64,000 nt of DNA, taken from NCBI GenBank assembly GCA_000471045.1, contig KI301992.1:313902-377901 (forward strand), in the 5' to 3' direction. Of this stretch, positions 7,649-16,054 are shown in pieces; the first letter of the stretch is position 1, and each line of letters opens with the position of its first letter. The DNA is from an actinobacterium LLX17. GTDB taxonomy: Bacteria > Actinomycetota > Actinomycetes > Propionibacteriales > Nocardioidaceae. Below the pieces are notes generated by a model, which made no database searches, was not told where the DNA came from, and was given only the letters and a program-made list of their open reading frames with translations. A program made the position numbers and the translations under genes.

Positions 7649-8728
7649 TCAGGCGACGCGGCGCACCGGGCCGAGCCACGGCTCGAGCCCGTCGTGCGCG
7701 GCCTCCCAGTACAGGCCGCGCTCGGTGGCTTCGGCCTCGGTCAGCAGGCAGTGCTCGAACGCGGCGCGGATCTCGTCGGCCCCGTCGTCGACGCCGGTCA
7801 CGACGATGCGGGTGGCCGGCGTGGAACGCCCCCAGGAGGCGCCGGTGCCGATGCTGAGCTGGCCGCCGGCGCCCTCCCACTCGCAGGCCACGCCGGGACG
7901 CGTCGGCAGCCAGAAGCAGCCGCGCGACCGTCGAGGGCCGCCGCCGATCAGCTCGACGCAGTCGAGCAGGCGTCCCGGGTGCAGGGGCCGGGTCGAGCGA
8001 AGGTCCAGTCGCCACACGTGCGCGGACTCGAGCTCGGGCAGCGAGCCGGCACGCGCGACGTCGACCCAGCGCTCGGTGCGGTGGTGCTGGTGCAGGTCGG
8101 TGACGAGTCGGCGGGCGTCCAGAGCCGAGGCGTCCTCGACGATCTCGGCGCCGGGCCGTACCAGTGCGCGCAGCAGGTCGCGGGACGGGTCGTCGAGGCC
8201 GCCGGTGGCGATGATGATGTCGGCGTACTCGACCAGGGCTGCGTGGGCCTCGGCCACGCCGCGCGAGTCCTCCTCGCTGGTGTGCAGGCCGCGCTCGCCG
8301 AGCAGGTCCTCGCCGAGCAGGTCGTCGTGGACCCGGCCACCGTCGAGGGCGTGGACCACCGCAGTGATGGTGACGTGGGGTGCCGCCTGGGGATCGACCG
8401 CCAGGACGCGGCACACCTGTGAGGCGTCGGCCGCGACAGGGAGGTGCGCCACGATGGCATCCCACCGACCTGAGGCGGCCAGACGCTCCAGGCTCGGCAC
8501 GATGTCCTCGCGCAGGGCACAGCTGACGCAGGCGTGGTCGAGGTCATGGTGCTCGGACTCCACCAGACCGGTGAGGTCGCTGACCCGCCGGGTGAGCCGC
8601 TGGGACGGCACGTCGAGGACGTGCCGCATGACGGCAGCCTGAGAGAGGTCGAACTGCATCCCGACAGTGGCCGACGCCGTGGCGGCGTCGTCGATGCCGG
8701 TGACGAGGACGACCGGGACGCGGCTCAC
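7649..8728 (-). CDS. COG0523/CobW-like protein with degenerate P-loop (Mrf-like?)
   Basis: This 359-residue protein follows the CobW/COG0523 plan: an N-terminal Rossmann-type domain, a CVSCALRED motif near residues 66-74 (family motif CxCC followed by LR.DL), and a C-terminal CobW_C domain (about 245-355, containing FWLPTRPG). The N-terminus reads [18 protein letters not shown] where a Walker A GxxxxGK[ST] should be, so nucleotide binding by the usual loop seems lost. COG0523 proteins deliver or ration zinc. In mycobacteria a CobW-like protein (Mrf) encoded with the alternative ribosomal proteins promotes ribosome hibernation in zinc shortage, and this gene has the same context. It overlaps rpmE2 by 4 nt. 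Which role applies is open. Confidence 0.78.
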   Translation of the reverse strand: MSRVPVVLVTGIDDAATASATVGMQFDLSQAAVMRHVLDVPSQRLTRRVSDLTGLVESEHHDLDHACVSCALREDIVPSLERLAASGRWDAIVAHLPVAADASQVCRVLAVDPQAAPHVTITAVVHALDGGRVHDDLLGEDLLGERGLHTSEEDSRGVAEAHAALVEYADIIIATGGLDDPSRDLLRALVRPGAEIVEDASALDARRLVTDLHQHHRTERWVDVARAGSLPELESAHVWRLDLRSTRPLHPGRLLDCVELIGGGPRRSRGCFWLPTRPGVACEWEGAGGQLSIGTGASWGRSTPATRIVVTGVDDGADEIRAAFEHCLLTEAEATERGLYWEAAHDGLEPWLGPVRRVA

Positions 8729-8970
8729 GACTCGATCCCGTAGCGGCGGCGGAACTTCTCGACGCGTCCCTCGCTGTCGACGACGCGGCCCTTGCCGGTC
8801 CAGAACGGGTGGCTCGCGGCCGAGACGTCGACGTCGACGACCGGATAGGTCTGGCCGTCGAGCTCGATCGTCTCGGTGCTCGTGCGGGTGGAGCGGGTCA
8901 GCATCGTCAGTCCGCCGGACCGGTCGCGGAAGACGACGGGGGCGTACTCGGGATGCGCGTTCTGCTTCAT
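8725..8970 (-). CDS. rpmE2: 50S ribosomal protein L31 type B (zinc-independent)
   Basis: This 81-residue protein starts [16 protein letters not shown] and carries the type B signature [21 protein letters not shown]. Type B L31 lacks the CxxC zinc site of type A. ATG 8970 is preceded by GGAG and fits the family N-terminus, so the longer upstream frame is not used. It is the first gene of the minus-strand operon and reads away from the Zur-like box about 43 nt upstream. In zinc shortage it displaces zinc-bound L31 and frees the metal. Confidence 0.95.
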   Translation of the reverse strand: MKQNAHPEYAPVVFRDRSGGLTMLTRSTRTSTETIELDGQTYPVVDVDVSAASHPFWTGKGRVVDSEGRVEKFRRRYGIES

Positions 8971-9012
8971 GGATCTCCGTCTCGTGGTGCGGGGCGTCAT
9001 ACCGTAGGCTAC

Positions 9013-9029
9013 ATGAGAATGATTCCCAT
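9013..9029. promoter_or_regulatory. Zur-like operator between divergent alternative ribosomal protein operons
   Basis: ATGAGAATGATTCCCAT is an imperfect 17-bp dyad centred on G9021, with a perfect GAATGATTC core. It resembles the actinobacterial Zur consensus (TGAnAATGATTnTCA type). It is the only such dyad in the 77-bp gap between rpmE2 and rpmB, so one repressor dimer could control both directions. The site lies 8-30 nt upstream of the rpmB Shine-Dalgarno. Confidence 0.8.
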
Positions 9030-9047
9030 CATACAGAAGGAGGTGTC

Positions 9048-9284
9048 ATGTCCCAGGTCTGCCAGGTGACCGGCGCCCAGCCCGGGTTCGGTCACCACGT
9101 CTCGCACTCGCACCGGCGCACCAAGCGGCGCTTCGACGTCAACGTGCAGCGCAAGCGCTACTGGGTGCCGAGCCTCGGTCGCCACGTCACGCTGCGGGTC
9201 AGTGCCCGTGGCATCAAGACGGTTGACCGTCGCGGCATCGAGGCCGTCGTCGCCGATCTGCTCGGCCGGGGGGTGAAGCTCTGA
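9048..9284 (+). CDS. rpmB: 50S ribosomal protein L28, zinc-independent paralogue
   Basis: This 78-residue L28 begins [20 protein letters not shown] and keeps the family [14 protein letters not shown] segment. Only one cysteine (C5) remains of the CxxC pairs that hold zinc in the housekeeping form. It has a strong Shine-Dalgarno (GAAGGAGG, 9036-9043) and is the first plus-strand gene after the Zur-like box. Its TGA overlaps the start of rpmG (TGATG). Confidence 0.93.
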   Translation: MSQVCQVTGAQPGFGHHVSHSHRRTKRRFDVNVQRKRYWVPSLGRHVTLRVSARGIKTVDRRGIEAVVADLLGRGVKL

Positions 9285-9454
9285 TGGCACGCAAGGGCAA
9301 CGAGCTGCGACCCATCGTGAAGCTTCGGTCCACGGCGGGCACGGGGTTCACGTACGTGACCCGCAAGAACCGGCGCAACGATCCGGACCGCTTGGTGCTG
9401 CGCAAGTTCGACCCCACGATCCGCCGACACGTCGACTTCAAGGAGGAGCGCTGA
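9284..9454 (+). CDS. rpmG: 50S ribosomal protein L33, zinc-free paralogue
   Basis: The frame encodes 56 residues: [20 protein letters not shown], then a segment with [20 protein letters not shown], the normal L33 fold. No cysteines are present, so this is the C-minus type. It overlaps rpmB by 1 nt and precedes rpsN by 26 nt. It sits in the 50S subunit near the E site. Confidence 0.94.
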   Translation: MARKGNELRPIVKLRSTAGTGFTYVTRKNRRNDPDRLVLRKFDPTIRRHVDFKEER

Positions 9455-9480
9455 GATGGCGCCGCGACGGAGGAGCAAGA

Positions 9481-9786
9481 ATGGCTGAACGGAGCAAGAT
9501 CGTCGCGAACGAGCGACGCAAGGAGATCGTGGCGCGATACGCCGAGCGGCGTGACGCACTGCGGGCCGCCAGCAAGGACGTGTCGCTGAGCCTGGCCGAG
9601 CGCCAGGCTGCCTCGCGCGCCCTGTCGAGGCTGCCGCGCGACTCGTCGCCCGTGCGGGTGCGCAACCGCGATCAGGTGGACGGGCGGCCCCGCGGGCACG
9701 TCGGCAAGACCGGACTGTCCCGCATCCGGTTCCGGGAGGCGGCGCACGCCGGCCACCTGCCGGGCATCACCAATTCCAGCTGGTGA
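9481..9786 (+). CDS. rpsN: 30S ribosomal protein S14, zinc-free paralogue
   Basis: This 101-residue, long-type S14 starts MAERSKIVANERRKEIVARY and ends with the family signature GLSRIRFREAAHAGHLPG. The CxxC..CxxC zinc knuckle of the short housekeeping form is absent. GGAGGAG lies 8 nt upstream of the ATG. It completes the plus-strand arm rpmB-rpmG-rpsN of the zinc-starvation cluster. No S18 paralogue is next to it, although one is often present in such clusters. Confidence 0.94.
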   Translation: MAERSKIVANERRKEIVARYAERRDALRAASKDVSLSLAERQAASRALSRLPRDSSPVRVRNRDQVDGRPRGHVGKTGLSRIRFREAAHAGHLPGITNSSW

Positions 9787-9790
9787 GGCC

Positions 9791-9822
9791 GGTGGTCCAC
9801 CCGGTCGCCCGGGTGGACCACC
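9791..9822. terminator. Bidirectional hairpin between rpsN and the MMPL gene
   Basis: GGTGGTCCACCCGG (9791-9804), loop TCGC, then the exact complement (9809-9822). It fills the 39-bp gap between two convergent genes and has no U-tract. It probably acts as a terminator for both. Confidence 0.75.
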
Positions 9823-9825
9823 ACG

Positions 9826-12123
9826 TCAGCGGCCGGCGCCGACGAGCTCGTCCTCGCGGTCGGGCTGACGCAGGTGCGGCCGGTCGAGCTTCTCGCCCTC
9901 GACGTCCACCTCGGGCAGGATGCGGTCGAGCCAGCGCGGCATCCACCAGGCCTTCTCGCCCAGCAGGTACATCAGCGCCGGGATCAGCGTCATGCGCACC
10001 ACGAAGGCGTCGATCGCGACGGCGACGGCCAGAGCGAAGCCCATCGAGCGGATGATCGGCTCGTCCTGCAGGATGAACGCCGCGAACACCGAGATCATGA
10101 TCGCCGCGGCGGCCGCCACGACTCGCGCGCTGTTGCGGAAGCCGTCGACGACGGCATCGCGGGTCGACATGCCGTGCACGTGCGCCTCACGGATCCGCGT
10201 CACCAGGAACACCTGGTAGTCCATCGCCAGCCCGAACACCACGCCGATGAGGAAGATCGGCATGAAGCTCACGATCGGCTGACCCTCCATCCAGCCGAAC
10301 GCGCCCTCCTGGAAGACCGCGACAGTCGCACCCAACGTGGCGAGCACCGTCAGCAGGAACCCGAAGGTGGCCGTGAGCGGCACGATGACCGAGCGGAACA
10401 CGATCATCAGCAGGATGAACGCGAGACCGACCACGACCGCCAGGTAGACCGGCAGGGCGTCGCTGAGCCGCTCCGAGACGTCGACGGTGATGGCGGTCAG
10501 GCCGGTGACGCCGATCGTGGTGCCGGTGTCGGACTCGATGCCGGACTGCCCGTCGCGCAGGTCGGCCAGCAGCGCCTCGGTCTCGGTGTCGTCCGGCCCA
10601 GCGGCCGGGGTCACCAGCACGGTGGCGCCGGTGCCCTCCTCGTTGGTGCCGACGACCTGGGCGTTGGTCACGCCGTCCTGCTCGCCGGCCCACGCCGCGA
10701 CCTCGCCGAAGGCGGCGCCGCGGTCGTCCTCGGTCACGTCGCGGGCGTCGACCACGACGAGCATCGGTGCTTCGCGACCCGGCCCGAACGACTCGGCGAT
10801 GAGGTCGGACGCCTGACGCTGTGTGGTGTCGGAGGCGGCGGTGCTGTCGGTCGGGAAGGCCAGGTGCAGGCCCGTCATCGGCACGGCCAGCGCGCCGAGG
10901 GCGATCACGACCGCGACGACGGCGACCACCGGAGCCCGGCCCACGGTGCGGGCCCAGCGCACGCCGTTGTTGAGGATGTGTCCGTCCTCGTCGCGCTTCG
11001 GGCGGTACTTGCGCACGGAGCCGCCGAAGGCCTTGCCGCCGAGCATGCCGAGCAGCGCCGGCAGCAGGGTCAGGGCCACGAGCACGGCCACGAACACGGT
11101 GGCCGCGGCCGCGATACCCATGGAGGTCAGGAACGGGATGCCGACGACCGACAGGGCAGCCAGGGCGATGAGCACGGTCAGGCCGGCGAACACCACGGCC
11201 GAGCCGGCGGTGCCGACCGCGATGCCGATCGCAGCCCGGCGGTCATCAGTGTGGTGGAGCTCGGCGCGGTAGCGAGCCAGGATGAAGAGGGCGTAGTCGA
11301 TGCCGACGGCGAGGCCGATCATCGTGGCCAGCATCGGGGTGCTCGAGCCGATGTCCATCACGGAGGTGAGCGCGGTGACGCCCGCGATGGACAGGCCGAC
11401 GCCGAGCACGGCGGTGAGGATGGGCAGGCCCGACGCGACGAGGGAGCCGAACGTCAGCACGAGCACCATGAGGGCCACGCCGATGCCGATGGCCTCGGAC
11501 GCCGCACCCGGAGGAGCGAACGCCGTCATGCCGGAGCCGTTGGCCTCGGCGGTGAGTCCGGCGTCGCGGGCCTCGGCCAGCAGGTCCTTGACCGCGTCCT
11601 GGGTCGCCGGCTCGATGTCGGCCGGCGTCTCGACGTCGAGCTCGAAGGTGATGGTGCCGACGCGACCGTCCTCGGACAGCGGGGCCAGGGCGGCGGCGTC
11701 CTCGAAGGCCGCCTGCGGGTCCTGGCCGGACTCGAGCAGCGCGTCGAGCTGTGCCTGAGCCGCATCGGCGGGGTGCGCCACCTGCACGTCGTCGGCCACC
11801 TGGGGCAGATCAGGGATCGCGCTGACGACGTCGTCGACAGCGGCCCGGTACTCACCCTGGACGATGTTCTCGCCCTCCGGTGCCGCCAGCACGATGGTCA
11901 CGCTCGACTCGTCGAAGGCGCTGGTGGTGCCCGGGAAGAGCTGAGCCTGCAGGTCGGCGGCCTGCTCCGAGGGGATGCCGGGGATGCTGAAGTTGTCGGT
12001 CATCGGCTTCGACATCGTCGCGGCGACGGTGCCGACGGCGGCCAGCAGCACGATCCAGACGGCGATGAACAGCGGCCAGCGCCGGAAGGCGGTGGCGCCG
12101 AGGCGGGACAAGAGGGTGGCCAT
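9826..12123 (-). CDS. MMPL/RND-family membrane transporter
   Basis: This 765-residue protein has two repeats of one TM helix, a periplasmic-type loop and a cluster of five or six helices. TM1 lies near residues 14-34, with helix clusters around 190-370 and 590-740. GVALMVLVLTFGSL and ILLMIVFRSVIVPLTATFGF are typical MMPL core helices. Such RND-type carriers export lipids, siderophores or drugs using the proton gradient. The ATG lies 1 nt after the stop of the upstream TetR gene, so the pair forms an operon. The substrate is unknown; the TetR partner suggests a toxic or hydrophobic compound. Confidence 0.92.
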   Translation of the reverse strand: MATLLSRLGATAFRRWPLFIAVWIVLLAAVGTVAATMSKPMTDNFSIPGIPSEQAADLQAQLFPGTTSAFDESSVTIVLAAPEGENIVQGEYRAAVDDVVSAIPDLPQVADDVQVAHPADAAQAQLDALLESGQDPQAAFEDAAALAPLSEDGRVGTITFELDVETPADIEPATQDAVKDLLAEARDAGLTAEANGSGMTAFAPPGAASEAIGIGVALMVLVLTFGSLVASGLPILTAVLGVGLSIAGVTALTSVMDIGSSTPMLATMIGLAVGIDYALFILARYRAELHHTDDRRAAIGIAVGTAGSAVVFAGLTVLIALAALSVVGIPFLTSMGIAAAATVFVAVLVALTLLPALLGMLGGKAFGGSVRKYRPKRDEDGHILNNGVRWARTVGRAPVVAVVAVVIALGALAVPMTGLHLAFPTDSTAASDTTQRQASDLIAESFGPGREAPMLVVVDARDVTEDDRGAAFGEVAAWAGEQDGVTNAQVVGTNEEGTGATVLVTPAAGPDDTETEALLADLRDGQSGIESDTGTTIGVTGLTAITVDVSERLSDALPVYLAVVVGLAFILLMIVFRSVIVPLTATFGFLLTVLATLGATVAVFQEGAFGWMEGQPIVSFMPIFLIGVVFGLAMDYQVFLVTRIREAHVHGMSTRDAVVDGFRNSARVVAAAAAIMISVFAAFILQDEPIIRSMGFALAVAVAIDAFVVRMTLIPALMYLLGEKAWWMPRWLDRILPEVDVEGEKLDRPHLRQPDREDELVGAGR

Positions 12124-12124
12124 G

Positions 12125-12721
12125 TCAGGACTCCTGGGGTGGGGAGAGCAGCTCGCGGGCGTGCTGCAGGGCGTGGTCGAAGGCGTCGGCCAGCGTGGGT
12201 TGGTCGGGATCGTTGACGAAGCGGTCGAGGGCGCTCTTGAAGAGGGCGCCGAGCACCGCGATCGCGATGCGGCCGCGGAGCGCGTCGAAGGCGGGGCCCT
12301 CGCGCAGGGAGATCTCGTGGACGAGGACGGTGGTCAGCTCCACGAATCGCTGGTGTGCGGCGGCCAGGACACGCGGCTGCTGCATGACGGAGTGGGCCAG
12401 CGCGAACTCCTCGCGGTCACCGACCTCCTGGTCGAACAGCGCATGGGCCACGACGCCGAGGTCGAGCACCAGGTCGCCGTGCGGGCCACCGGCGCGGAAG
12501 GTCGCCATCGTGTCCTCGGGCAGCACGAGGGCCGGACCCATGACGGCGTCGAGCTTGCCGGGGAAGTAGTTGAACAGGGTGCGTCGGGAGACGTCGCTCG
12601 CGGCCGCGAGGTCGTCCATCGTGAACCCGTCGAACCCATGCTGGTGCGCGAGGCGCTGGGCCTCGCGCGTGATGCGCCGTTGCGTGGCGGCGCGGCGATC
12701 GGTGGTTGCACTCTCAGTCAT
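12125..12721 (-). CDS. TetR/AcrR-family regulator of the MMPL exporter
   Basis: This 198-residue regulator has an N-terminal helix-turn-helix (about residues 16-62; FTMDDLAAASDVSRRTLFNYF is the usual TetR pattern) and a C-terminal helical ligand domain. ATG 12721 was chosen because it gives the standard N-terminus MTESATTDRRAATQRRI and sits within a cluster of inverted repeats; a longer frame to 12859 would cover those sites. It precedes the MMPL gene by 1 nt. The likely role is ligand-relieved repression of the exporter and of itself. Confidence 0.88.
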   Translation of the reverse strand: MTESATTDRRAATQRRITREAQRLAHQHGFDGFTMDDLAAASDVSRRTLFNYFPGKLDAVMGPALVLPEDTMATFRAGGPHGDLVLDLGVVAHALFDQEVGDREEFALAHSVMQQPRVLAAAHQRFVELTTVLVHEISLREGPAFDALRGRIAIAVLGALFKSALDRFVNDPDQPTLADAFDHALQHARELLSPPQES

Positions 12722-12758
12722 CGAGTGCAACTCTGCACTCGACAGCATCTCAGTGCAA
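12706..12758. promoter_or_regulatory. Clustered TetR operator half-sites
   Basis: Four copies of TGCACT/AGTGCA lie in 53 bp. GAGTGCA-ACTC-TGCACTC is a perfect inverted repeat at 12723-12740. TTGCACT (12706-12712) and AGTGCAA (12752-12758) form an outer pair almost on the same centre. The cluster spans the start codon of the TetR gene, as expected for autorepression. Confidence 0.7.
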
Positions 12759-12848
12759 GTCCGCCGTGCGTGACGTGGCCCACGCCGAGAGGGCCTCCAC
12801 GGGCGACTGGCGTGCCGTCGAGGGTCGCGATCCCGTATCTTCAGGTAT

Positions 12849-12878
12849 TCAGGGAGCATCGCTTGAGGGAGCGGTGAG
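12849..12878 (+). repeat. 30-nt element upstream of TadG-like gene A (copy 1)
   Basis: The 30-nt sequence that begins TCAGGGAGCAT and ends GGGAGCGGTGAG is identical to 16128-16157 upstream of the flp pilin except at one base. It contains a CGCT/AGCG stem around TTGAGGG. It lies 128 nt upstream of the TadG-like ATG. Its presence before two Tad transcription units suggests a shared regulatory RNA or promoter element. Confidence 0.65.
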
Positions 12879-13005
12879 TATCACAGGCTTGTCCACGGGC
12901 GGCCTGTGTGCAGCGGGAGGGAGTCCCATGGGCATGTCATGTCGAGCGCAGGACCCGCGCGTCTGTTGCAGCCGGCGATCACGGTCTGGGGGAGTGCGAG
13001 ACGTG

Positions 13006-14316
13006 ATGAGCTTCTTCCGGCATCCCCGCGAGGAGCGTGGAGCTAGTGCCGTCTTCTTCGCTCTCGCCCTCACCATCCTGGTCGCGGCGCTCGGCCTGAG
13101 CGTCGACGTCGGCAACGTCGCCTACGAGCGGACCAAGGCGCAGCATGCCGCCGACACGGCAGCCCGCCAACTGGCCTATCAGTGCGCGCGGTACCCCACC
13201 GGCGCGGACTGCTCGGCGTTCGACGAGACCGCCGCAGCCATCGCCGGCGAGTCGATCGAGGGTGGTGCGGTCACGGCGTTCCGGGACCCCGTCAGCAAGA
13301 GGGTGACGGTCACGGTCGACAAGACCGTCGACACTCCTTTGCTGGCCATGATCGGCGTCTCCACGAAGGACATCGCCGCCACGGCGGCAGCCCAGTACGG
13401 CGTGATGCAGCCGACCGAGGCCTACAACGTGCTGCCGCTCGGGGTGCACTACTGCACGTGGAAGAACTGGAGCAACCTGGCAGGCACCTCGCAGGAAGCC
13501 ACCCGAAAGACGACTCTCCGCACCGACGTCCTGCAGGGCCTGGAGAACCTGTTGTCGCCCATCACCGGGAGCCTGCTGGGCGGCCTGGAGACGAAACGCC
13601 TGACCGACCAGCTCGGGACCGATGCCGTGGCCAAGTGCGACGACGCCGACGGCAACCAGATCCTCACGCTCAACGGCGCCTCGTGGCTCACCGGCGAGAC
13701 CGTCATCACCAGCGTCGTCGGCGGCCTGTTCGGGTGGGACGCGGCCAAGTGCGAGCTCGACGTGGACAGCGACCTGGAGACGTTCATCGGTGGTCTGGAG
13801 AACAGCGGCTTCATGCCCCAGGGCTGCCCGAAGCACTTCGGCAACGGCAAGATGGTGGACAAGGGCAATGTCATCCTGCTGCCGATCTTCAAGCCTGCCT
13901 CGCAGCTGCAGGACCGGCTCGACTTCAAGCTACGTGCCTGCGTCGGGCTCTTCCCCTCCGGCCAGACGTGCGCCGAGGTGCCGCCCAAGATCGGCGTCGA
14001 GGTCGTCGGGTTCGCCCCGTTCCACGTGACCGGCTGGAAGTACCCGGGCAACCCGGCGAACGTCGACAGCTCCGTGGGGTGTGCGACCATCCCGCTCGCC
14101 CTGAACCTGCGCAGCCTGGTCGCCAACGTCCTCGGCATGCTGGAGATCCTCGTCAACGCCCTGTTGGGGGCGATCGTCCCCACGAACCTCACTGCCTCGA
14201 TCAGCTGCAACGGGCTCCAGGGCTACTTCACGAAGTCGTTCACGAAGGACCCGAACATGCACTACGAGGTGGGCGGCGAGGACTTCGGGTCGAGCTACGC
14301 CTCGCTCGTCGAGTAG
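13006..14316 (+). CDS. TadG-like pilus assembly protein, copy A
   Basis: This 436-residue protein has a short basic N-terminus (HPREERGASAVFF), one transmembrane helix (about residues 17-37) and an extracytoplasmic body that starts DVGNVAYERTKAQHAADTAA, the TadE/TadG-like (pseudopilin-related) signature. The remainder is Cys-containing and soluble. It is close to 85-90% identical by eye to copy B (16945-18267). ATG 13006 has a GGGGGAG ribosome site; GTG 13003 is possible. It stands alone, with the convergent DUF4349/sigma pair after it. Its role is presumed to be a minor pilin-like or envelope part of the Tad system. Confidence 0.82.
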   Translation: MSFFRHPREERGASAVFFALALTILVAALGLSVDVGNVAYERTKAQHAADTAARQLAYQCARYPTGADCSAFDETAAAIAGESIEGGAVTAFRDPVSKRVTVTVDKTVDTPLLAMIGVSTKDIAATAAAQYGVMQPTEAYNVLPLGVHYCTWKNWSNLAGTSQEATRKTTLRTDVLQGLENLLSPITGSLLGGLETKRLTDQLGTDAVAKCDDADGNQILTLNGASWLTGETVITSVVGGLFGWDAAKCELDVDSDLETFIGGLENSGFMPQGCPKHFGNGKMVDKGNVILLPIFKPASQLQDRLDFKLRACVGLFPSGQTCAEVPPKIGVEVVGFAPFHVTGWKYPGNPANVDSSVGCATIPLALNLRSLVANVLGMLEILVNALLGAIVPTNLTASISCNGLQGYFTKSFTKDPNMHYEVGGEDFGSSYASLVE

Positions 14317-14344
14317 TCCCGCTCGCCCCGGAGGACGGGCAATG

Positions 14345-15334
14345 TCAGCGTCCTCGCCGACGGATCACCCGCCTGGCGGCGGTGACCACCAGGGCGAGCA
14401 GTGCGGCGACCCCGAGCCACGGGACGAGCACGCCCAGGCCTTCGACGATCCCGTTGACCGACCGGACCAGTGCGTCCCAACCGGTCTGCAGTCCACCCAG
14501 GAAGCCGCCGGGCTCGACCGAGGGTGCCTCCGGATCGGCGGAGAAGGTGACGTCGAGCGTCGAGAGCTCGACCTGGTCACCGAGTGTGTCGCGCTGGGCG
14601 CGCAGCCCCTGCAGCTCGGACTGGCGCTGAGTCAGCTGGGTCTCGCCCTCGATGACCTCGGAGGTGGTGGTTGCCGCCGTGATCAGCTCGGTCAGTCGGG
14701 CGACGGAGGCCTCGAGTGCCTCGATGCGGGCATCGAGGTCGACCACCTCGGTGGTCACGTCGACCTCCTGCACGGTGGACGACTCGACCTCACCCAGCTG
14801 TGCCAGCTTCTCGAGCGCGGCCGTGACCGCTCCCGCCGGGACCCGCACGGTGAGGGTGGAGAGCTGGTCGCGGTCGGTGCGCTGGTCGACCCGTCCGCCC
14901 TCGGCCTCGGCCCAGGTGGCCAGCTCGAGGGCGGCGTCCGCAGGATCATCGACGATGACGCTGGCCGACCCTGTGGTGATGACGGCGCGGTCCGGGTCGA
15001 CCGGCTCGGCCTCGGGCACGGGTGCCTGGCCCGGTTCAACGGCCGGCGCCGCCTCGGTCAGGTCGGTGGGTCCGGCGACGCCACCGGAGTCGCCGCGCTC
15101 CACGGAGGACCCCCCGGCGGGGATGCCCGAGACGTCCGTGGAACCCGTCCCCACCAGCTGGAGTCCGGTGCCGATCACCAGCACCACGGCACCGATGCCC
15201 GCACCGACCGAGACGAGACGCGCACGCCGCGCCCGGCGCCGGACGTCGGTGTCGACCGCGCCCATCACGCCGGACCGCATCAGGGCGACGCGCTCGTCGT
15301 CAAGCACGGGAGTCTGGGTCGGGGGGCGGTTCAT
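14345..15334 (-). CDS. DUF4349 membrane protein, probable anti-sigma partner
   Basis: This 329-residue protein has a basic cytoplasmic N-terminus (about 1-38), a TM helix (39-60), a Pro/Glu linker, and a DUF4349 domain (about 108-285) whose second half is a long coiled coil (DLDARIEALEASVARLTELI region). A second TM helix lies near 300-318, followed by an RRRGR tail. It overlaps the ECF sigma gene by ATGA. A membrane protein co-translated with an ECF sigma factor usually holds it at the membrane, so an anti-sigma role is inferred. The short N-terminus has no obvious zinc HxxxCxxC motif. Confidence 0.8.
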   Translation of the reverse strand: MNRPPTQTPVLDDERVALMRSGVMGAVDTDVRRRARRARLVSVGAGIGAVVLVIGTGLQLVGTGSTDVSGIPAGGSSVERGDSGGVAGPTDLTEAAPAVEPGQAPVPEAEPVDPDRAVITTGSASVIVDDPADAALELATWAEAEGGRVDQRTDRDQLSTLTVRVPAGAVTAALEKLAQLGEVESSTVQEVDVTTEVVDLDARIEALEASVARLTELITAATTTSEVIEGETQLTQRQSELQGLRAQRDTLGDQVELSTLDVTFSADPEAPSVEPGGFLGGLQTGWDALVRSVNGIVEGLGVLVPWLGVAALLALVVTAARRVIRRRGR

Positions 15335-15882
15335 GAGGTCTCCCGCAGTGATCGGAGGTCGGAGCGCAGTCGGGTGCGGAGCCGCGAGAGCCGGTTGCGC
15401 ACCGCCGCGTGGCTGAGGCCGAGCTGCTCGGCGGCCTGGGCGTAGGTGAGGTCACCGTCGAGGCACAGCTCGTAGAGCTGGCGGTCGGTCGGGGCCAGGG
15501 TGCCGACGGCCTTGTCGATCTCGGCGCGGACGATGCCGTCCACGACCGACTGCTCGACGGTCTCGTCCGCCGGCAGGTCGTCGTCGAGCTCGGTCGAGCG
15601 CAGCGCTCGGCGTCGATCGCCACGCCGCGCGTTGAGGGCCGTGTAGCGAGCGGTGACGAGGAGCCACGGCAGCGCCGAGTCGTCCACTGTGAGGTCGTGC
15701 CGCTTCTGCCAGGCCGTGATGAAGACGTCCTGGGTGACGTCCTCCGCGAGCGTCCGGTCAGCCACCACGCCGTAGGCCTGCCAGTAGACGGGCCGCACGT
15801 GCCGGTCGTACAGGCCGGCGAAGGCGGCACGGTCGCCGGTGCGCGCACGTTGAACGAGCACGGCGTCACTCACGTCGTCCAC
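15331..15882 (-). CDS. ECF-family RNA polymerase sigma factor
   Basis: The protein has sigma region 2 (AGLYDRHVRPVYWQAYGVV to QDVFITAW, about residues 20-65) and region 4 (DRQLYELCLDGDLTYAQAAE, then SHAAVRNRLSRLRTRLR, about 130-178) and no regions 1 or 3. GTG 15882 is preferred because GAGGGG lies 6 nt upstream; GTG 15906 would add 8 residues. It is the first gene of a two-gene operon with the DUF4349 protein, inside the Tad locus. Whether it drives Tad genes is unknown, but it starts about 300 nt from the flp start on the other strand. Confidence 0.92.
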   Translation of the reverse strand: MDDVSDAVLVQRARTGDRAAFAGLYDRHVRPVYWQAYGVVADRTLAEDVTQDVFITAWQKRHDLTVDDSALPWLLVTARYTALNARRGDRRRALRSTELDDDLPADETVEQSVVDGIVRAEIDKAVGTLAPTDRQLYELCLDGDLTYAQAAEQLGLSHAAVRNRLSRLRTRLRSDLRSLRETS

Positions 15883-16054
15883 GGTGGTCCCCTCGGTCGG
15901 TCTCACCTGATCATGTCCGCAGGGGATGGATTCGTCTCACGCTCGGCTGATCGTTCGGTGGCGGGACGGGACCTTGGTGCTTTCGGGCCAGTGACGGTGG
16001 ACCACCGTGCGCGTACCGTAACGAGAGGGAGATTGCGATGTCGCCACGCCGACA

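Noticed and set aside
9456..9488. 10-codon frame (MAPRRRSKNG) between rpmG and rpsN
   Set aside because: It contains the rpsN Shine-Dalgarno and overlaps its start. It has no match to S18 or any other ribosomal protein that I can see.
9826..12216. Long plus-strand frame opposite the MMPL gene
   Set aside because: It is a G+C-driven shadow; the minus-strand frame has clear MMPL helices and the plus-strand translation is low-complexity.
12722..13005. Extension of TadG copy A to an upstream start near 12706
   Set aside because: It would cross the TetR operator and the 30-nt element. Copy B aligns from the MAYLAHPREERG-like start, and ATG 13006 has a good ribosome site.
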